Below, piece after piece: positions 16,249 through 28,884 of a DNA stretch of 64,000 nucleotides. A program made the position numbers and the translations under genes. The DNA lies in assembly GCF_030345095.1 (NCBI RefSeq), contig NZ_CP128360.1, positions 1,426,001 to 1,490,000 on the forward strand, written 5' to 3'. Within the stretch, counting starts at the first letter, position 1, and each line of letters starts with the position of its first letter. This stretch comes from Solwaraspora sp. WMMA2056 (GTDB lineage: Bacteria > Actinomycetota > Actinomycetes > Mycobacteriales > Micromonosporaceae). The notes beneath the pieces are model-generated. The model had not been told where the DNA came from. It saw only the letters and a program-made list of their open reading frames with translations, and searched no databases.

Positions 16249-19200
16249 GTGATCGGTGGCAGACGGACGATGCGTCGGCGGCGCGGGCTCGGGTTCGGCC
16301 TCGGGCTGGCCGGGTTGCTGGCCGGGTACGCGGTCGTGACCGGACCGGCGGTGGCCGCCCCGGACCAGGCGCGGCAGCAGACCGAGCCGGCCCCGGCGAC
16401 CGACGCTGCGGCAGCGGAGACAGCCGAATCGGTGCACGTGGCGGCGACGGACGGCACGGAACCGGTGCGGCAGACCGAGGCCGAGGCGGTCGCCCACGCG
16501 GTCGACACCGGCGAGCGTGTCGAGATCGGCGCATTTCAGGGCGAGTCGAGCCAGACGTTTGCCAACCCGGACGGCACGCTCACCTCGGTGCAGCACGCCC
16601 AACCGTTCCGGGTGGTCCGGGACGGGCGTTGGGTGCCGACCGACCCGAACCTGGTCGCCGCCGCCGACGGCAGCATCGTCCCCCGGGCCGCCGCGCTCGG
16701 CATCCGGCTCTCCGGCGGCGACGTCGCCAGCGGCGACGAGACCCCGCTGGTACGGGTGGACCGCGCCGGCCGCAGCCTGGCCCTCGACTGGCCGGGCCCG
16801 CTACCGGCGCCGACCGTCGACGGCGACCAGGTCACCTACCCGGAGGTGCTGCCCGGCGTCGACCTGGTGGTCGACGTCGGCGTGACCGGGTTCTCACACG
16901 TCCTGGTGGTCAAGACTCCCGAGGCGGCCCAGCAGTCGGAGCTGGCTGAGCTGCAGTTCGACCTGGCCACGACCGGGTTGACCGTGCAGGACAGTGCCGA
17001 CGGTGGGCTCGCCGCCGTCGACACGACGTCCGGTGCGCCGGTGCTGGAGGCCGCCGCCCCGGTGATGTGGGACTCGGGCGAGCCGGGCGCGGCACCGCAG
17101 GGCCGGGCCGCCACCGACGCCACGGCACCCGACGCGGCCGCCGTCGTCAGCGACCCGGCCGAGGCCGCGCCACCCGGCGCCAGCCTCGCCCCGGTGGACT
17201 GGCGGATCGACGGTGACCAGCTGACTCTGGTGCCGGACCAGGCGATGCTCACCGACCCGGCGACCCGCTGGCCGGTCTACATCGACCCGATCTGGCAGGA
17301 CACCCGCAACAGTGCCTGGGCGATGGTCGCCAGCGGATACCCCAACCAGGAGTACTGGAAGTTCTCCGGCACCGAGGGCGTCGGCGACTGCCCGGTGAGC
17401 TCCGGGCAGTGCAACGACGTCGGGGTCAAGCGGATCTACTACGCGTTGCCGACGCCGTACTCGGGGCGGACCATCCTGAGCGCCGAGTTCCGGGTCACGA
17501 TGACCCACACGTACAACTCGACTGCCAAGAACGTCTCGCTGTACCGTGCCGGCTCGGGGATCAGCTCCGGCACGAACTGGAACAACAAGCCGGCGCTGAG
17601 CGTGCTGCAGCAGACGAAGGCACCGACCGCGAAGCAGAGCTCCTGCACGTCGACCAACCAGAACGTCGGTTTCACCGCCACGGCGGCGGTGCGGGAAGCC
17701 GTGACGAGGGGCTGGTCGACGACCACGTTCGGACTCGCCGCCACCAACGAGAGCGACCAGACGGCGTTCAAGCGGTTCTGCGGAAACGCGATCCTGTCGG
17801 TGCACTACAACCGGACGCCGACCCAGCCGAAGCGGGCGGACCTGACCATGTCGCCGGGTGGGGTCTGCGTCACCGGCACCAACCGCCCGTACGTCGACAC
17901 CCCGCCGACGCTGTTCATGGTGCTGCGCGACCCGGACCACAGCTCGGCGCACACCGAGCAGGTCCGTGGCGAGATCCTCTACTACTGGTACGACGCGGCC
18001 GGCACCCGGGTGAACCGCTACTTCACCACCGGGTGGAAGGCCAGCGGATCCCGCTTCCAGTACACCCTGCCGTCGAACATCCCGCAGAACACCCCGATCA
18101 CCTGGGAGGTGCGCACCGGCGACTCGCACGCCTGGAGCAAGTGGAGCTGGGAGGCGGACGCGCACGCGAACTGCCAGTTCGTCTACGACTCCACCGCGCC
18201 GGCCGCGCCGGACATCGACTCGCCGGAGTACCTGCCGCTCGACGCCGGTGAGCACACCAGCGCCTGCGTCGAGGACGATCAGCACCGGGGCGGGGTCGGC
18301 ATCTACGGCACCTTCACCTTCGACTCGGCCTCCACCGACACCGTCCGCTACCTGTACGGGTTCAACACCAACCCGTTGCCGGACAATGTCCTGGTGCCGA
18401 GCACCCCCGGCGGGCCGGTGTCGCTGCGCTGGATGCCGGTCGACGACGGCCCGAACCTCGTGACGGTGCAGGCGGTCGACCAGTCCGGCCTGCGGTCGGC
18501 GATTGCCTCGTGCCTGTTCTTCCTCCCGACCCGGCTGGCCGTCGGCGAGTGGGGGCTCGGCGAGACGGTCGGTGCCGCGACTGCCGAGGACGCCCGGGGC
18601 AACCACCCGGCGACCGCCGGAGCCGGGGTGACGTTCGGGGTGTCCGGGCCGGGCTGCGGCGACTCAGGCCCCCAGTGCCAGTTCGACCGGGCCATCCGGT
18701 TCACCGGTGACGCCGCCGACAGCTACCTGGCGACTACCAGTTCGGCGCTGGTCGACACGTCGACCGGGTTCGGAGCCAGCGCCTGGGTGCGGCTCACCGA
18801 CGACACCGCCGACCGGGTCGCGATCAGTCAGGACGGCAGTGGCGAGCCCGGTTTCACCCTCGGCTTCGATGCTGGCACAAGTGGGAATTCGCGATCCCGT
18901 CGACGGACGTGCTGTCGCTGGGCGGCTGGTCGGTGACCAGCACCGCCCCGGCGATCCGCAACGAGTGGACGCACCTGGCGGCGGCGTACGATCCGCACCT
19001 GAAGACGATGACTCTGTACGTCAACGGGGACGTCCAACCGACGGCGCAGCGCCGGTCGGCCTGGAAGTCCCGGGGCGCGGTGCAGATCGGTCGGGCGTAC
19101 GCCCGCAGCGGACACACCGCAGGCTGGGCCGGTGAACTGGCCGACATCGCCGTCTTCGACCGGGTGCTCGTACCCCGCGAGGTGAGCGTGCTGTCCACCC

Positions 19201-19913
19201 TGCGGCCGATCCGCCTCGGCTACTGGCCGCTGGACGACGTCTCCGACGACCGCAGCCCCGCCTACGACGAGGACGGCCAGGAGCTGCTGCTGGAAGGCGA
19301 TGCACACCTCTACGCACCGGATGTCGACGCGGATCCGTTCGCCGAGCCGCCACTGGTCGGCGGCGGACATCTGGTGCTCGACGGGGTCGACGACCGGGCC
19401 CGCACCGACGCGCCGGTGGCGGTGACCGACGGCAGCTTCACCGTCGCCGCCCGGGTCCGACTGCCCAGCCCGACCTGCGGCGACCGGGACCAGGCAGTGC
19501 TCTCCCAGGCCGGCGTCGCGGCGAGCGGATTCGTGATCCGCTGCGGCAGCACCAACCGCTGGGAGCTGGTGCTGTCGCACAGCGATAACAACGACCCACA
19601 GACCACCCTGGTCTTCGATGGTGAACAGTTGCCGAGCGCCGACCAGTCCGGCCAGCACCTGGCGGTGGTCTACGACGCGTTCCGCAACGAGGTGCGGCTG
19701 TACGTCAACGGCATCGTCACCGCGACCGGGACCACGACGTACACCGCAGGTTGGCGGGCGAACGGGCCGCTGCAGGTGGGCCGAGCCCTGCACAACGGCA
19801 CCTTCGGGCAGTACCTCGGCGGTGTCGTCGACGAGGTACGCGTCTACACCGGAGTCGCCGACGATACGACCATCCAACGGATGGCTGGCCGTAGTCCCGA
19901 TCCGTACGTGTGA
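16249..19913 (+). pseudogene. Secreted DNRLRE / double-LamG protein with a -1 frameshift
   Basis: A large secreted protein of about 1220 residues. GTG 16249 is preferred because it follows the same GCACGGGGGAGG leader as its paralogs; ATG 16204 (one-base overlap with the FG-GAP gene) is the alternative. An N-terminal signal segment is followed by an Ala/Glu-rich stretch, a DNRLRE region (TFANPDGTLTSVQHA... to HYNRTPTQPK), an Ig-like block and two concanavalin/LamG domains. Near 18877 the frame shifts by -1: GFDAG reads on in the wrong frame to a stop at 18936, while KWEFAIPSTDVLSLGG resumes in the next frame at 18879. The second half ends with GTFGQYLGGVVDEVRVY. It lies directly upstream of the RHS gene. 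Confidence 0.82.
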
Positions 19914-19960
19914 TGCGCCGATTTCCCGCCTGCTTCGCCTTCTTCCCCCCTGGAGTGGTG

Positions 19961-22900
19961 ATGAGTTCCCGGATTCTGGTTGCGACCCCGGCCCGCCGTC
20001 GACGGCTGACCGCCGGTGTCACCTGGGCAACGGCGGTCGTCGTCGCCGCCGGCCTGCTCCAGGGGGTGGACAGCCCGGCCCGGGCCGAGCCGTCCTCCGG
20101 GGCACCGCCCGTCCAGCAGCAGGACGAGCCGGCCCCGGACCGCCCGGCGGCTCCGGTGCCGCCCCGCGAGCCGAACCCGGTGGTGCAGGAGGCGCTGCGT
20201 ACCGCACCGGAGGTTGCCTGGCCGGCGGCCGGGACGGTGGAGGTACCGGTGACGCCGGTGGCCAGCCCGGCATGTGCCGCGGGCCGGGCGGCCGGCACCG
20301 CACCGCCGAACAAGGTGCGGGTGCAGACCCTCGACCGCGCGGTGTCGACGAAAGCGAAGGTCGACGGACCGGTCACCCGGATCGGACGGGCCGCCGGCGA
20401 GACCGGTGCCGGCACCGTCCGGTTGGCGTTGAGCTACGCCGGGATCGCCGACGCGTACGGCGGAGACTTCGGTGCCCGGTTGCGGCTGGTCCGGTTGCCC
20501 GAGTGCGCCTTGACCACGCCGGACGCGCCGACGTGCGCGCCGGAGCCGGTGCCGGCGGTCAACAACGCGGAAGCGGACACCCTCACCGCCACGATCGATG
20601 TCGGTGCCGGCACGGCGTTGTTCGCGATGGTCGCCTCGGAGGCTTCCGCGCAGGGCAGTTTCGGCGCGACCGAGTTCGCGCCGTCGTCGAAGTGGAACGT
20701 GTCGCCGTCGTCGGGTGCGTTCAACTGGTCGTACCCGATGCGGGTGCCGCCGGTGCCGGGCGGGCTGGCCCCGTCGGTGGTGCTCGGCTACAACTCGCAG
20801 GCCACCGACGGGCGGACCGCAACCACCAACAACCAGGGCTCCTGGCTGGGCGAGGGCTTCAGCTACGAGCCCGGGTACGTGGAACGCCGCTACAACACCT
20901 GCCTCGACGACGGCCGCGACGGCATGGGCGACCTGTGCTGGGCGTTCGACAACGCCGTCCTGATGCTCAACGGCCGGTCCAGCACCCTGGTGCGTACCGG
21001 AGACACCTGGCGGTTCGCCAACGACGACGGGTCGAAGATCGAACGGTCCGACGGCCCGGTCGACGGTGCCGTCAACGGTGACAACGATGGTGAGTTCTGG
21101 AAGGTCACCACGATCGACGGCACCGAGCACTACTTCGGGCTCAACCGGCTGTACGGCTGGGCGTCCGGCAACGCGGAGACCAACTCGGTGTGGACGGTGC
21201 CGGTCTTCGGCGACGACGTCAACGAACCGTGTTACAACGCCACCCTGGCGAACGCCTGGTGCCACCAGGCGTGGCGATGGAACCTCGACTACGTCAAGGA
21301 CCGGCACGGCAACGTCACCTCGTACTTCTACGAGCGGGAGACGAACCACTACGCCCTGCGGGCGCAGACCAGCGTCAACGGCACCGCGTACCACCGGGTG
21401 GCTGGCTCAAGCGGATCGACTACGGCCAGCGGCACAACGCCGTCTACTCCAGCCCGGCGGCGGCCCGGGTGGCCTTCACCGACGCCGAACGGTGCATCCC
21501 GGATGGCAGCATCACCTGCGCACCGGGCCAGCTCAACAACACCACCGCGAACGCCTGGCCGGACGTGCCGTGGGACCGCAACTGCGCCGCAGGCACCAAC
21601 TGCACGGTCAGCCAGTCGTCGCCCAGCTTCTGGACCCGTAAGCGGGTCAGCCAGATCACCACCGAGATCCGTACCGCCAGTGGTTGGACGCCGGTCGACT
21701 CGTGGAACCTGACCCACCTGTTCACCAACAACTCCGACGGCAGCCGCTCACTGTGGCTGCACAAGATCGACCACCAGGGCCGGTACGGTGGCGGCACGCC
21801 GTTGACCGTGCCATCGGTCGAGCTTGGCGCACTGCAACTGGCCAACCGGATCGACATCCCCAACGACAACATCGCCCCGCTGATCCGGCCCCGACTCATC
21901 ACCGTCTACACCGACTCCGGCGGTCAGGTCGACGTCACGTACGAAACCCCGGACTGCTCGGCGAACTCGTTGCCGACCGCCGGCAACAGCACCCGCCGCT
22001 GCTATCCGGTTAAGTGGTCGCCCGGCGGCGAGGCGAACCCGATCACCGACTGGTTCCACAAATATGTCGTCAAGTCGGTGAGCGAATCCGACCGGACGAA
22101 CGTCGAGCCCGGCACCGCCCTGGCTCCGGACATGGTGACCAGCTACGAGTACCTGGGTGACGCGGCCTGGCGGCACTCCGATCCGGACGGCATCGGTGAC
22201 ACCAAGTTCCTCACCTGGAACCAGTGGCGCGGCTACGAGAAGGTCCGGGTCCGCCGCGGCAACGGTGTCACCTTCACCACCCGCACCGAGCACACCTACC
22301 TGCGCGGCATGCACGGCGACAAGCACCCGGCCGGTGGCACCCGCACGGTCACCCGTACCGATTCGGTCGGCACCTCCTACACCGACCACGACGAACTCGC
22401 CGGCTTCGAGATCGAGACCGCCGTCTACGACGGCTCCCAGGTCAGCAGCAAGTCGGTGACCAGCCCGTGGCGGTACGAGACCGCCAGTCACACCCGGCCG
22501 GGCGGCACCGACCGGGCGTTCTTCGTCAAACCGCAGGTCAGCCGAGGCTTCACGGCCCTGGCCGCCGGCGGTTGGCGGGAAACCAAATCGGTCACCACCT
22601 ACGACCCGGCGTCGGGCAGCTACACCGACCCGGTCGGCCGGGTCACCCAGGTCGAGGATCTCGGCGACGTCAGCACGCCCGCCGACGACCGGTGCACCCG
22701 GACCACCTACGCCGACAACCACAACCTGCGGCTGCGGACCCTGGTCGCCCGGGAGGAGACCGGCTCGGTCGCCTGCTCGGTCGCCAACCCGAACCGAGCC
22801 ACCCAACTGCTGACCGACAACCGGACCTCGTACGACGGCCAGGTGTACGGGGCAACGCCGACCAAGGGCAACGCCACCCGGATCGAGAAGCTCGGCAGCC

Positions 22901-24275
22901 ACACCGGCTCCGCCGCCAGCTATGTCACCGTCGGCGAAGGCACCTTCGACGATTACGGTCGGCCGCTGACGGCCCAGGACGGCTCCGGCGCGGTCACCAA
23001 CATCGCCTACACCGAGACCAACGGGTTGACCACCCGCAAGATGGAGACCGGGCCGCAGATCCGGGTCGGCACCGCCGACACCCGGTTCATCGCGACCACC
23101 GACTACCACCCAGCGTGGGGGCAGCCGGTCACCCAGATCGACTGGAACGGCAAGCGCACCGACGTCGAGTACGACAAGCTCGGTCGTGCCGTCCGGGTCT
23201 GGCTGCCACACCGTCCAAGAACGACTTACCCGAATAGCCCACGCATTCAATACACCTACCGGAACCAGGACAACGCGCCGGTCTCGGTGAAGACCGAGCG
23301 GCGTGACAACGCCGGAAACTGGGTGACTCCCGAGTACACCATCTACGACGGATTCCTTCGCCCCCGACAGATCCAGGTCCCTGGACCGGACGGTGGACGG
23401 CTCGTCTCGGAGACCTTCTACACCGCCACCGGCAAGGTGGCGAAGTTCAACGACAAGTTCCACGCCGCCGGTGCCCCGTCAGCAACACTGTTGAAGACGG
23501 TCAACGGCGACGTCGACCTGCAGACGGTGTACGAGTACGACGACCTCGACCGAGTCGAGCACACCATCACTCAGGTCGCCGGCCAGGAGAAGTGGCGGAC
23601 CGTCACCACGTACGGCGGGGACCGGGTGCATGTCGACCCGCCGACGGGCGGTACCCCGACCACCACCATCACCGACGCCCGTGGGCAGGTCGTCGAGCTA
23701 CAGCAGTACCACGGTGCCGGGCCGAGTGGCAGCTCAGACCGCACCACTTACACCTACACCCCGGCCGGCCAGCAGGCCAGCGTTACCGACCCGGCCGGCA
23801 ACGTGTGGACCTACGAGTACGACCAGCGGGGCCGCAAGATCGAAGCGGTCGACCCGGACAGCGGGACCAGCACCTTCACCTACAACGACTACGACCAGCT
23901 GACCTCGACCACGGACGGCCGTGGTGTCACACTGAGCCACACCTACGATGTGCTCGGCCGCAAGACCGGCACCTACCAGGGCTCGGTCGAGACTGGCACC
24001 AAGCTGGCCGAATGGGCATACGACTCCGTCGCGAAGGGACAGCTCTACGTCGCCACCCGCATCGTCGCTGGCGGACACAAGTACCACACAATCTACCTCA
24101 GCCGAGACGATTTCTACCGCGTAAAGCAGGTAAACTACTCTATTCCAGCTGCCGACACGCATTCCGACCTGGGTGGCACGGTTTCCTTTACCACTGAATA
24201 CAATCCTGATGGCACCGTCGCAACTACGGGATTCCCAGAAAAAGGTGGACTTCCCGGCGAAAGTATCACCTACGA
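19961..24275 (+). pseudogene. RHS/YD-repeat polymorphic toxin, N-terminal and shell portion (frameshifted)
   Basis: First part of a giant secreted RHS protein; restored length about 2280 residues. Start ATG 19961 (GGAG upstream) opens a signal segment (VTWATAVVVAAGLLQG) and a Pro/Ala-rich linker. An SpvB-like block follows (SGAFNWSYPMRVPPVPGGLAP), then YD repeats such as YEYDDLDRVEHT and YEYDQRGRKIEAVDPDSG. At 21395-21398 one G appears missing: frame 2 ends in YHR, and GGWLKRIDYGQRHN continues in frame 1. The 3' end is cut by an IS5-family element after ITYE at 24275. The RHS shell is known in other systems to encapsulate a C-terminal toxin. It follows the LamG gene and is probably part of the same transcription unit. 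Confidence 0.85.
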
Positions 24276-25156
24276 GGCTTATTCAGCAGGGCCTCGATAG
24301 CCCACAGTGGACCCCCTGATAAATGAGACGGCCCGCCCTCCCATAGGATGGAGTTACCACACAACAACCAAAGAAAAGCGGACCGCCGAACATGTATCAT
24401 ACCACCGGCTTCACGACCGATCAGATCCGCGACCTCTGCGTGCTGGTCCGCGCCGAATGCCGGAACCTGGGCATGGAACCGTGGCCACCGATCCTCGGCC
24501 TCTACCGCGCCCTCGTGGTCACGTTGACCTACATGCGGCGCAACCGCGTCCAAGCGGAGATCGCCGAGGCGCACGGCGTCTCCCAGTCGACGATCTCACG
24601 GGCGGTCACCGCCATCACCCCGGTCCTCGACCGCGTGCTGGCGGGGTTCGTGCCGACCGCCGACGAGCTCGACCCGACCGTCCAGTACATCGTCGGCGGC
24701 ACCCTGTTCCCCTGCTGGTCATGGCGCACGGACCGCTGTCTGTACTCCGGCAAGCACAAGACCACGGGCATGAGCGTCCAGGTCGCCTGCACCCTCGACG
24801 GCGCGCTCGTCTGGGTCTCCGATCCCGTCACCGGCAACCACCACGACTCGTACGCGATCAACGACACCGGTGTTCTCGTCAGCCTGAATCCTGCAGGCTG
24901 GATCGGCGACAAGGGATACGTCGGCAACGGCATGATCACCCCGTACAAGAAGCCCAAGGGCGGCGAGCTCACAGAGTGGCAGAAGGAATACAACAGGCAG
25001 GTCAACAAGATCCGCTGGGTCGTCGAACAGGTCATCGCGAATCTGAAGACCTGGAGAATCCTGCACACCGACTACCGCAGACCGCTCGCGACCTTCACAG
25101 AAACGATCTCCTGTGCCATCGGGCTGCACTTCTACAGGATCGCCTGTGAATAGACC
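24276..25156. mobile_element. IS5-family insertion sequence within the RHS gene
   Basis: About 881 bp. Imperfect terminal inverted repeats: GGCTTATTCAGCAGG (24276-24290) against the reverse complement of the right end (GGTCTATTCACAGG..., right end at 25156). A single transposase gene fills it, its stop lying inside the right repeat. No convincing target duplication was found (a TA on each side at 24281 and 25151 is possible). Exact ends are therefore approximate. Confidence 0.75.
24392..25153 (+). CDS. IS5-family transposase (DDE_Tnp_4 / HARBI1-like), probably inactive
   Basis: A 253-residue transposase. An N-terminal HTH (AEIAEAHGVSQSTISRAVTAI) is followed by the DDE domain with SGKHKTTGMSVQVACTLDG, SDPVTGNHHDSYAI and GDKGYVG. 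RWVVEQVIANLKTWRIL carries the last acidic residue. In the block YIVGGTLFPCWSW the first catalytic Asp usual for this family (DGT) is Gly102 here; GAC to GGC would explain it. If so, the enzyme cannot catalyse its own transposition. ATG 24392 is the first start and no frameshift is needed. Confidence 0.85.
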   Translation: MYHTTGFTTDQIRDLCVLVRAECRNLGMEPWPPILGLYRALVVTLTYMRRNRVQAEIAEAHGVSQSTISRAVTAITPVLDRVLAGFVPTADELDPTVQYIVGGTLFPCWSWRTDRCLYSGKHKTTGMSVQVACTLDGALVWVSDPVTGNHHDSYAINDTGVLVSLNPAGWIGDKGYVGNGMITPYKKPKGGELTEWQKEYNRQVNKIRWVVEQVIANLKTWRILHTDYRRPLATFTETISCAIGLHFYRIACE

Positions 25157-27552
25157 TCTACAACTACGACAATCTGCAGAGACTTACGCAGGTCGTCGGA
25201 TACCAGGCGTATCTGGGCGGTGCCGATTACGCTCCGACCGGTGAGCTGCTGCGCGCGCGGGTCAGCGCTGGTAGCCGCCTGGTCTGGGGCGCTTACGAGT
25301 ACGAGAAGGGCACTAAACGGCTTACCCGCTCGACTCTGAGCCGACAGGCGTTCCCGGGCGACAACCCAGCAACGCCGACCAGCGACATCGACCAGCACTA
25401 CGAGTACGACGCTGCCGGTAACGTGCTGTCGATCGCCGATCGGCCGGGCTCCGGTGTGCGGGACATCCAGTGTTTCCAGTACGACTACCTGCGGCGGATG
25501 ACGCGGGCGTGGAGCACGGCGACGACCGCGAGTGATCCGTGTGCGGGTGGTCCGGGCACCAGTGGGGTGGGCGGTCCGGCGCCGTACCACCATTCGTACG
25601 AGTACGACCTGGCCGGTAACCGGTTGAGCGAGACGATCCACGCCGCTGGCGGGGCGGACGAGGTGGAGCGGACGTATTCGTATCCGCAGCCGGGTCAGGC
25701 GCAGCCGCACACGTTGTCGCAGGTGGTCGAGGAGACCTCGGCCGGTGACCGGTTGTACTCGTACGAGTACGACGCGGCGGGCAATACGACGAAGCGGGTC
25801 CGGGTCGGTGAGGAGCAGGACCTGGTCTGGAACGCCGAGGGCCGGCTGGAGTCGGTGACCGAGGACGGGAAGACCACCAGTTTCGTGTACGACGCCGATG
25901 GCGGTCGGTTGGTCCGGAAGGATCCGGATTCGATCACGGTGTATCTGCCGAACATGGAGTTGAAGCTGAACCGCTCCAATTCGGTGGTCGATGGAACGCG
26001 GTACTACCCGGTCGGTGGTCAGCTGACCGTGGTGCGGACGGTCGCTGGTGTGCAGGTGCAGGCGGCGGATCATCACGGGTCCGGGCAGGCTGCGGTGGAC
26101 GGGGCGACGGGGCAGATCAGGCATCGTCGGATGGCGCCGTTCGGCACTGCGCGGGGTATCCAGCCGGGGACCGGTCAGTGGTTGGGTGAGAAGGGCTTCG
26201 TTGGTGGTACGGAGGATGTGTCGACGGGGTTGACGCATCTGGGTGCGCGGGAGTATGACCCGCAGACTGGTCGGTTCATTTCGGTGGATCCGATTATTGA
26301 TGTGGGTGATCCACAGCAGATGCACGGGTACGCGTATGGGAACAATTCGCCGGTGTCGTTTACGGATCCGGATGGTTTGCGGCCGTTGGCGACGGGTGGT
26401 GGTGCGGAGGAGGACGCGTACTGGCAGTCGCGTGGTGAGCAGTTGGTGTACTCGATGTCGTCGAACCGGTGGACGGTGGTGCCGCGGCCGTCGCGGCCGC
26501 CGGTGCCGCCGGAGGTGGTGCAGGCGCGTCGGGATGTGGAGGAGGCGAAGCAGGTCGTTGTCGCGGTGGCGAAGGAGCTCGGCCAGATTTTGATGGACGA
26601 GTTGGGGATCACCGATGCGGTGGATTGTTTCATCAACGGTGACCTGGGTGCTTGTGCGATGACGGCGTTGAACGTGGTGTTGACGGCGGTGGGTGGTGCG
26701 GCGGGGAAGTTGTTGGCGCGGTATGGGTTGAAGCCGTGGAAGTTGAAGGAGCTCGGGGACCGGTTGTGGAACCTGGGCGGGAAGCTCAAGGACGCGGTCG
26801 GTACGTTTTTCTCCAGCCGGAGGAAGCTGGACGGTGCTGAGGCGGCGGCGCCTGGTTGCAACAGTTTCGTGCCGGGCACGTTGGTGTTGCTGGCTGATGG
26901 TTCGTCGAAGCCGATCGAGGATCTCGAGGTCGGGGATCTGGTGGTGGCGTCTGATCCGGAGTCTGGTGAGACGGCGGCGAAGGCGGTGGTCGCCACGATC
27001 GTCGGGCACGGGGTCAAGGATCTTGTCGAGATCACGGTCGACACCGACGGTGACCGGGGGGACGCCGAGGGGGTGCTGGTCGCGACCGACGGTCATCCGT
27101 TCTGGGTGCCGGAGGTGGGCGAGTGGCTCGACGCCGCCGAGTTGGCGGCCGGGCAGTGGCTGCGAACCTCCGCCGGTACGTGGGTCCAGGTCACCGCCGT
27201 ACGTCAGTGGTCCGAGACCCGTACGGTCCACAACCTCACCATCGACGACATCCACACCTATCATGTACTCACCGGTGAGACTCCGGTCCTCGTCCACAAT
27301 ACAAGTGTCGGGGCCTGCCCAGTGAATGGGCTGCCTCACGGTGCAATGGGTGAGGCCGCGAGTTACCGTAGGATGTTGGCGGATGGATTCACGAACATTG
27401 AGAGCCAAGTTCGGTTCTTGAATGGGAACGGCGATGTCTTTATCGCCGACTTCGTTGGCAAAGACAAGAGTGGGGCATGGGTTGCTGTGGAGGCCAAGAC
27501 GGGTCGAGGCGCTACAATTAGTCCGGCACAGCAGACCGGCTACAGCGGTTGA
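25153..27552 (+). pseudogene. RHS toxin, core and Hint domain with the start of the toxin domain
   Basis: Continuation of the RHS gene after the IS5 element, in the same frame. It has YD repeats (YEYDAAGNVLSIAD, YEYDLAGNRLSETI), then the RHS-core block (GLTHLGAREYDPQTGRFISVD and YGNNSPVSFTDPDGL) near 26230-26385. A Hint (intein-like) domain begins with Cys in GCNSFVPGTLV (~26856), has the TDGHPFW motif and ends VLVHNT (~27300); such domains cleave off the toxin. After it GAMGEAASYRRMLADGF, DVFIADFVG and AVEAKTG show the E...D...ExK pattern of a PD-(D/E)XK nuclease. The frame ends abruptly at 27552 inside an IS630 element. Between ~26,240 and 26,850 codon use is less G/C-biased (many TTG, GGT, GTT). 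Confidence 0.85.
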
Positions 27553-28752
27553 ATAGCCGGGGTCTGTTGGGCGGTTCGGGTCTGGTTGATCACAGGCGGC
27601 GTGTCGGCGTGACCATCGATGACGGCCGGTCTATGCCGGAGGTATGAGGTACGCCGATAGTGGTGGTCTGTCCGCCGGCGGGCGGGCCAAGCGGGAAGAG
27701 ATACGGATGCAGGCGGCGCGGATGTTCGCCGCCGGTGTCCCCGCGACCGAGGTCGCAGCCCGGCTGCGGGTATCGACGAAATCGGCCTACCAGTGGCGGC
27801 GCCGCTGGCAGACCGGCGGGATGACCGCCCTCGCCTCGACCGGACCCGGCGGAACCACCTGCCGGCTCGCACCCGACCAGCTCCTGCGACTACGCGCCGA
27901 GCTCGACCTCGGACCAGCCGAACACGGCTGGAGCGAGGACCAACGCTGGACCCTCGCCCGGGTCGCCACGCTCATCGGCCGGCTGTTCCACACCTCCTAC
28001 ACCCTGCGCGGGGTGTCCTACCTGCTGCACCGCATCGGCTACACCCCGCAGGTCCCGAAGCACCGGGCAGTCCAACGCGACGCCGACGCCATCGCCGCCT
28101 GGCGGGCCACGACCTGGGCCAAGGTACGAGGCTAGCGGCGGCGACCGGGGCGTGGATCGTCTTCGAGGACGAGGCCGGACAGACCCTGCGACCACCCCGG
28201 GCCACCACCTGGGCCCGCAGAGGACACACACCCGTCGTGCGGGTCAACGCCAAGGGCTCAGGCCGGGTCTCCATCGCCGGCCTGGTCTGCCTCAAACCCG
28301 GCCGGCGCGGCCACGTCTTCTACCGGCTCCGTGTGCACCGCAACCGCACCGGTGAACGCCGCAGCCTCTCCGAGGACGACTACGCCGCCCTGATCACCGC
28401 CGCGCACCACCAACTCCACGCCCCGATCATCCTGATCTGGGACGGGGTCAACACCCACACCAGCACCACGATGCGTCGCCTGACCGCCGCCCGTCACCGG
28501 TGGCTGACCGTGGTCCAGCTACCCGCGTACGCCCCGGACCTCAACCCCGTCGAGAGTCTGTGGTCGACAGTGAAAGCCGGCCTGGGCAACCTCGCCGTCG
28601 ACGGCGTGGACCACCTCGCCGCGGTCATCCGCAACCGGCTCAAACGCATCCAGTACCGGCCAGAGCTGATACCCGGCTTCCTCGCCCAGACCGGACTCAC
28701 ACTCGAACCGGAACCACCATGACAACTACAGACCCCAGCTATTCAACCGCTG
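27543..28752. mobile_element. IS630-family insertion sequence in the toxin domain
   Basis: 1210 bp. The ends match as inverted repeats: CAGCGGTTGAATAGC at the left (27543-27557) and its complement at the right (28738-28752), and matching continues through GGGGTCTGT with a mismatch. TA at 27541-27542 and again at 28753-28754 is the expected IS630/Tc1 target duplication. Removing the element plus one TA restores the host reading frame. Confidence 0.92.
27644..28722 (+). CDS. IS630 transposase, two overlapping frames
   Basis: Frame A (27644-28135) holds the HTH part: VPATEVAARLRVSTKSAYQW and SYTLRGVSYLLHRIGYTPQ. Frame B (open from 27793 to 28722) holds the catalytic part: WIVFEDEAGQTLRPP, LIWDGVNTHTS and PAYAPDLNPVESLWSTVK, the DDE residues of IS630 enzymes. 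A -1 shift around 28110-28140 joins TWAKVRG to LAAATGAW. Many IS630 relatives produce their transposase by programmed -1 frameshifting, so this is probably natural, though no strong slippery heptamer was identified. Confidence 0.85.
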
Positions 28753-28754
28753 TA

Positions 28755-28884
28755 TCCTGAGCTGGAGTCGACTGGTGCGGTTGTAGATACGACTAAATTG
28801 TCGGCGCACGGCATACCCAAGGGGGCAAGGGTGACAATGGGTGTCCAGTTTGATATCTGGAAGTGTCCTGCATGCGGATCCTAG
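28755..28884 (+). pseudogene. Stranded 3' tail of the REase-type RHS toxin
   Basis: With the IS630 element and one TA removed, the frame reads GYPELESTGAVVDTTKLSAH... and ends CPACGS-stop at 28882-28884. This completes the toxin domain after QQTG at ~27540. It lacks any start of its own and is too short to be found as an independent gene. Confidence 0.8.

Noticed and set aside
25132-27408. 758-codon open frame on the minus strand across the RHS gene
   Set aside because: Arg/His/Pro-rich antisense shadow of the RHS coding region; no motifs, no ribosome site.
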